DNA of 64,000 nt. Origin: Desmodus rotundus (Eukaryota > Chordata > Mammalia > Chiroptera > Phyllostomidae). The position numbers and the translations under genes are program-made. The stretch is from contig NW_026527533.1 of assembly GCF_022682495.2 (NCBI RefSeq), forward strand, positions 62,001 to 126,000. The letters are read 5' to 3'. Positions 59,523-64,000 of the stretch are shown piece by piece (position 1 is the first letter of the stretch; each line of letters opens with the position of its first letter). The notes beneath the pieces are model-generated. The model was given only the letters and a program-made list of their open reading frames with translations, did not search any database and was not told the DNA's origin.

Positions 59523-60926
59523 GGTCACAGCAGTTTTACAGGGTCCCTGCGCACCTGTTCGGGGAAACAGCAGCCCTCCCTGCCACTCAGAGGACCGCAC
59601 GATTTCCCACAGGCCACACTGCCTAGCAGTACCTTCAGCCCCGCACAGACAGTGTGCTAAGGACAGACTTGGGTACCGGGGGCATGGGCGAGGGATTTCC
59701 CATGGAACTCTCTAAAGGCCCGGTGCCCTGTGTGGCCCGGGGAGTGCCCATGCCGTTCCTTGACCCCGCAGGACACTTGCATCCAGCAATAAGCAGCCCT
59801 CTGCCTCCACGGGGCTCAAACACCTGGGCCCGGTGTGCGGGCACCTGGCGTACGTGGAGGGAAACCCGCAGACCCCTCTGGCGCGAACCCACCACTGCGA
59901 AGATCCCCCTTTTCTTCCATCCGTAAAGGGGTCCTCCTTGAGGAGTGGAGGAACATGGGGAGGCCCCCAGGAGATGGCTTTTCTCCGAGCCGCGGCTGGC
60001 TCCATTCGGGCCTATACGTGGGCCGCGCGTGCGCACTCAGGCTCCCAAGCACACACCTCCCTCGGCTCACCTGACCCACCCTTTAGAGGTCACAGCAGTT
60101 CCACAGGGTCCCTGGGCACCTGTCCGTGGACACAGGAGCCCTCCCTGCCACCTAAAGGACCACGCGATTTCCGCTGGGGAACACTGGCCAGAAGCACTCC
60201 CAGCCTCGCACAGACACTGTGCGCAGGATAGACTTGTGGACCAGGGGCCTGGGCGGGGAATTTTCCAGGGAACTCTCTAAAGGCCAGGTGCCCTCTGTCG
60301 CCCTTGGAGTGCCCACGCCTTCCCTTAACCCTGCAGGACACTATCATCCAGCAATAAGCAGCCCTCTGCCTCCACGGGGCTCAAACACCTGGGCCCATTG
60401 TGCGAGCACCTGGCGTACGTGCAGGCAAACCCGCAGGCCCCTCTGGCCCGAACCCACCACTGCGAAGATCCCCCTTTTCTTCCATCCGTAAAGGGGTCCT
60501 CCTTGAGAGGTGGAGGAACATGGGAGGCCCCCAGGAGATGGCTTTTCTCCGAGCCGCGGCTGGCTCATTTCGGGCCTATAAGTGGGCCGCCCATGCGCAC
60601 TCAGGCTCCCCACCACAAGCCTCCCTCGGGTCACGGGACCCACCCTTGACGTGTCTCCTGAACCACCGTTGAGGGGTCACGTGACCCACCCCTGAGGGGT
60701 CACGTGACCCACCCCTGAGGGGTCTCGTGACCCACCCCTGAGGGGTCTCGTGACCCACCCCTGAGGGGTCACGTGACCCACCCCTGAGGGGTCCCGTGAC
60801 CCACCCCTGAGGGGTCACATGACCCACCCTTGAGGGGTCTCGTGACCCACCCTTGAGGGGTCCCGTGAACCGCCCTTGGGAGGTCACGTTCCCCACCCTT
60901 AAGGGGTCACATGACCCACCTTGAGA
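59523..60926 (+). repeat. Block A-B + minisatellite (n about 13)
   Basis: It matches 25518-26921 at an offset of 34005, including GGGCGAGGG and GCCGCCCATGCGC. B has CAGGAGATGGC where 26083 has CAGGATATGGC. The array is 60628-60926. Confidence 0.9.
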
Positions 60927-62331
60927 GGTCACAGCAGTTTTACAGGGTCCCTGCGCACCTGTTCGGGGAAACAGCGGCCCTCCCTGCCACTCAGAGGACC
61001 GCACGATTTCCCACAGGCCACTGTGCCTAGCAGTACCTTCAGCCCCGCACAGACAGTGTGCTAAGGACAGACTTGGGTACCGGGAGCATGGGCGGGGGAT
61101 TTCCCATGGAACTCTCTAAGGGCCCGGTGCCCTGTGTGGCCCGGGGAGTGCCCATGCCGTTCCTTGACCCCGCAGGACACTTGCATCCAGCAATAAGCAG
61201 CCCTCTGCCCTCACGGGGCTCAAACACGTGGGCCCCGTGTGCGGGCACCTGGCGTACGTGGAGGCAAAACAGCAGACCCGTCTGGCGCGAACCCACCACT
61301 GCGAAGATCCCCCTTTTCTTCCATCCGTAAAGGGGTCACGCTTGAGGAGTGGAGGAACATGGGGAGGCCCCCAGGAGATGGCTTTTCTCCGAGCCGCGGC
61401 TGGCTCGTTTCGGGCCTATACGTGGTCCGCGCATGCGCACTCAGGCTCCCAAGCACACACCTCCCTCGGCTCACCTGACCCACCCTTTAGAGGTCACAGC
61501 AGTTCCACAGGGTCCCTGGGCACCTGTCCGTGGACACAGGAGCCCTCCCTGCCACCTAGAGGACCACGCGATTTCCCCTGGGGAACACTGCCCAGAAGCA
61601 CTCCCAGCCTCGCACAGACACTGTACGCAGGATAGACTTGTGGACCAGGGGCCTGGGCGGGGAATTTTCCAGGGAACTCTCTAAAGGCCAGGTGCCCTCT
61701 GTCGCCCTAGGAGTGCCCATGCCTTCCCTTAACCCTGCAGGACACTATCATCCAGCAATAAGCAGCCCTCTGCCTCCACGGGGCTCAAACACCTGGGCCC
61801 ATTGTGCGAGCACCTGGCGTACGTGCAGGCAAACACGCAGACCCCTCTGGCCCTAACCCACCACTGCGAAGATCCCCCTTTTCTTCCATCCGTAAAGGGG
61901 TCCTCCTTGAGGAGTGGAGGAACATGGGGAGGCCCCCAGGAGATGGCTTTTCTCCGAGCCGCGGCTGGCTCCTTTCGGGCCTATACGTGGGCCGCGCGTG
62001 CGCACTCAGGCTCCCCACAACAGGCCACCCTCGGGTCACGGGACCCACCCTTGAGGTGTCTCCTGACCCACCCTTGAGGGGTCACGTGACCCACCCCCGA
62101 GGGGTCACGTGACCCACACCGGAGGGGTGACGGGACCCACCCCTGAGGGTCTCGTGACGCACCCCTGAGGGGTCACGTGACCCACCCCTGGGGGGTCTCG
62201 TGACCGATCCTTGAGGGGTCACGTGACCCACCCCTGAGGGGTCACGTGACCCACCCTTTCGGGGTCTCGTGACCCACCCTTGGGAGGTCACCTGTCCCAG
62301 CCTGGAGGGGTCAGGTGACCCGCCCTTGAGA
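60927..62331 (+). repeat. Block A-B + minisatellite (n about 13)
   Basis: A is at 60927 with the core CACGTG, B at 61492 and the array at 62033-62331. It is the third copy of the pattern seen at 70 and 26922. Confidence 0.9.
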
Positions 62332-63262
62332 GGTCACAGCAGTATCACAGGGTCACTGCGCACCGGTCCATGGAAACAGAAGCCCTCCCCGCCACTCAGA
62401 GGACCGCGCGATTTCCCCTAGGCAACACTGCCCAGCAGCACTCTCAGCCCCGCACAGACAGTGTGCAAAGGACAGACTTGGATACCGGGGGCCTGGGCGG
62501 GGGATTTTCCATGGAACTCTCGGAGGGCCCGGTGCCCTGTGTCGCCCGGGAGTGCCCATGCCCTTCCTTGACCCCGCAGGACACTTGCATCCAGCAATAA
62601 GCAGCCGTCTACCTCCACGGGGCTCAAACACCTGGGCCCGGTGTGCGGGACCTGGCATACGTGGAGGCAAACCCCCTGAACCCTCTGGCCCGAACCCACC
62701 ACTGCGAAGATCCCCCTTTTCTTCCATCCTTAAAGGGGCCCTCCCTGGGGAGTGGAGGAACAAGGGGAGGCCCCCAGGAGATGGCTTTTCTCCGAGACGC
62801 GGCTGGCTCATTTCGGGCCTATAAGTGGGCCTCGCGTGCGCACTCAGGCTCCCCACCACAGGCCTCCCTCGGGTCACGGGACCCACCCTTGACGTGTCTC
62901 CTGAACCACCGTTGAGGGGTCACGTCACCCAGCCCTGAGGGGTCACGTGACCCACCCCTGAGGGGTCTCGTGACCCACCCCACAGGGGTCACGTGAACCA
63001 ACCCTGAGGCGTCACGTGAACCAACCCTGAGGGGTCACGTGACCCACCCCTGAGGGATCACGTGACCCACTCCTGGGGGGTCACGTGACCCACCCTTGAG
63101 GGCTCTCGTGACCCACCCCTGAGGGGTCACGTGACCCACCCTTGAGGGGTCTCGTGACCTACACTTTTGGGGTCACGTGACCCACCCTTGAGGGGTCTCG
63201 TGACCTACCCTTTTGGGGTCACGTGACCCACCCTTGAGGGGTCTCGTGACCCACCCTTGAGG
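62332..63262 (+). repeat. Block C + minisatellite (n about 17)
   Basis: The C core has a private CTCCGAGACGCGG change near 62797. The array 62871-63262 has a CACGTGAACCAACC unit near 62994. Confidence 0.88.
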
Positions 63263-64000
63263 GGTCACAGCAGTTTTACAGGGTCCCTGGGCACCTGTTC
63301 GGGGAAACAGCAGCCCTCCCTGCCACTCAGAGGACCGCACGATTTCCCACAGGCCACACTGCCTAGCAGTACCTTCAGCCCCGCACAGACAGTGTGCTAA
63401 GGACAGACTTGGGTACCGGGGGCATGGGCGGGGGATTTCCCATGGAACTCTCTAAGGGCCCGGTGCCCTGTGTGGCCCGGGGAGTGCCCATGCCGTTCCT
63501 TGACCCCGCAGGACACTTGCATCCACCAATAAGCAGCCCTCTGCCTCCACGGGGCTCAAACACCTGGGCCCGGTGTGCGGGCACCTGGCGTACGTGGAGG
63601 GAAACCCGCAGACCCCTCTGGCGCGAACCCACCACTGCGAAGATCCCCCTTTTCTTCCATCCGTAAAGGGGTCACGCTTGAGGAGTGGAGGAACATGGGG
63701 AGGCCCCCAGGAGATGGCTTTTCTCCGAGCCGCGGCTGGCTCGTTTCGGGCCTATACGTGGGCCGCGCATGCGCACTCAGGCTCCCAAGCACACACCTCC
63801 CTCGGCTAACCTGACCCACCCTTTAGAGGTCACAGCAGTTCCACAGGGTCCCTGGGCACCTGTCCGTGGACACAGGAGCCCTCCCTGCCACCTAGAGGAC
63901 CACGCGATTTCCCCTGGGGAACACTGCCCAGAAGCACTCCCAGCCTCGCACAGACACTGTACGCAGGATAGACTTGTGGACCAGGGGCCTGGGCGGGGAA
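63263..64000 (+). repeat. Block A-B, cut by window end
   Basis: A at 63263 has the CCAAT form and GGCTAACCTG junction of 2406. B at 63828 is cut after 173 bp, within GGGCGGGGAA. Confidence 0.88.

Larger units (their letters stand above)
1..64000. repeat. Composite macrosatellite array filling the whole window
   Basis: Every stretch can be assigned either to a core of about 541 bp or to a 23-bp minisatellite. Eighty-six cores start with GGTCACAGCAG and are all in the same orientation. Neither edge reaches unique DNA, so the true array is longer than 64 kb. Start-to-start distances take discrete values (565, 632, 726, 795, 839-840, 864, 885-886, 909-910, 931, 954, 976-978), as expected for one core plus a whole number of 23-bp units. 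Vertebrate origin is inferred from composition and motifs; the family is not one I recognise. Confidence 0.95.

Noticed and set aside
1..64000. rDNA intergenic spacer repeats
   Set aside because: No rRNA sequence or polymerase I terminator motif was seen, and 64 kb of spacer without a gene is too long for an ordinary rDNA unit.

Overview
This window holds no gene I can support. All 64 kb is one composite tandem repeat (a macrosatellite) built from two parts: a GC-rich core of about 541 bp, and a 23-bp minisatellite that fills the space between cores. I found 86 core copies, the last cut by the window edge, and no base that clearly belongs to anything else. There is no SINE, LINE, LTR, rRNA, tRNA, CRISPR array or unique flank. 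The content (CpG-rich vertebrate-style promoter motifs, higher-order satellite structure, no operons) suggests a vertebrate, most likely a mammal. I cannot name the species, and I do not recognise the family. From memory, cattle satellites also have a 23-bp prototype unit, but I could not test any relationship.

The cores fall into three classes by their left third. A (41 copies) begins GGTCACAGCAGTTTTACAG, B (35) begins GGTCACAGCAGTTCCACAG and C (10) begins GGTCACAGCAGTATCACAG. A is usually joined to B through a single degenerate 24-bp minisatellite unit. After B, after C, and after some A copies there is a long minisatellite array. Spacing between successive core starts is therefore about 541 + 23n bp, with n near 1, 4, 8, 11 or 13-19. 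The minisatellite unit is a 14-bp palindrome, GGGTCACGTGACCC, plus a 9-bp spacer. Many units carry CACGTG; others carry the broken form CTCGTG.

Each core has a promoter-like order of motifs on the plus strand: a GC box overlapping a kappa-B-like site inside a 22-bp inverted repeat, a CCAAT box in some A copies, a TACGTG motif, then TATAAGTG or TATACGTG, then an NRF1-type CGCGCATGCGCA or CGCGCGTGCGCA. This is motif evidence only; nothing here shows transcription.

Larger scale: positions 1-12.5 kb are mainly a 4.74-kb higher-order repeat (A-B-C-A-B-hybrid). The order of units from about 12.6 to 29.4 kb recurs from about 39.2 to 63.4 kb, with insertions and copy-number changes. Inside this are a 3016-bp tandem duplication (35535-41566), 4764-bp repeats, a 726-bp unit present three times at 24066-26058 and twice at 58797-60063, and hybrid cores at 3902, 8642 and 47126. 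The first 3.1 kb recurs at 26.85 kb and again at 60.86 kb to the window end. The pattern fits repeated unequal exchange in register with both the core and the 23-bp unit. Open reading frames on both strands (up to 177 codons) run through core and minisatellite alike and look like by-products of GC-rich repeats.
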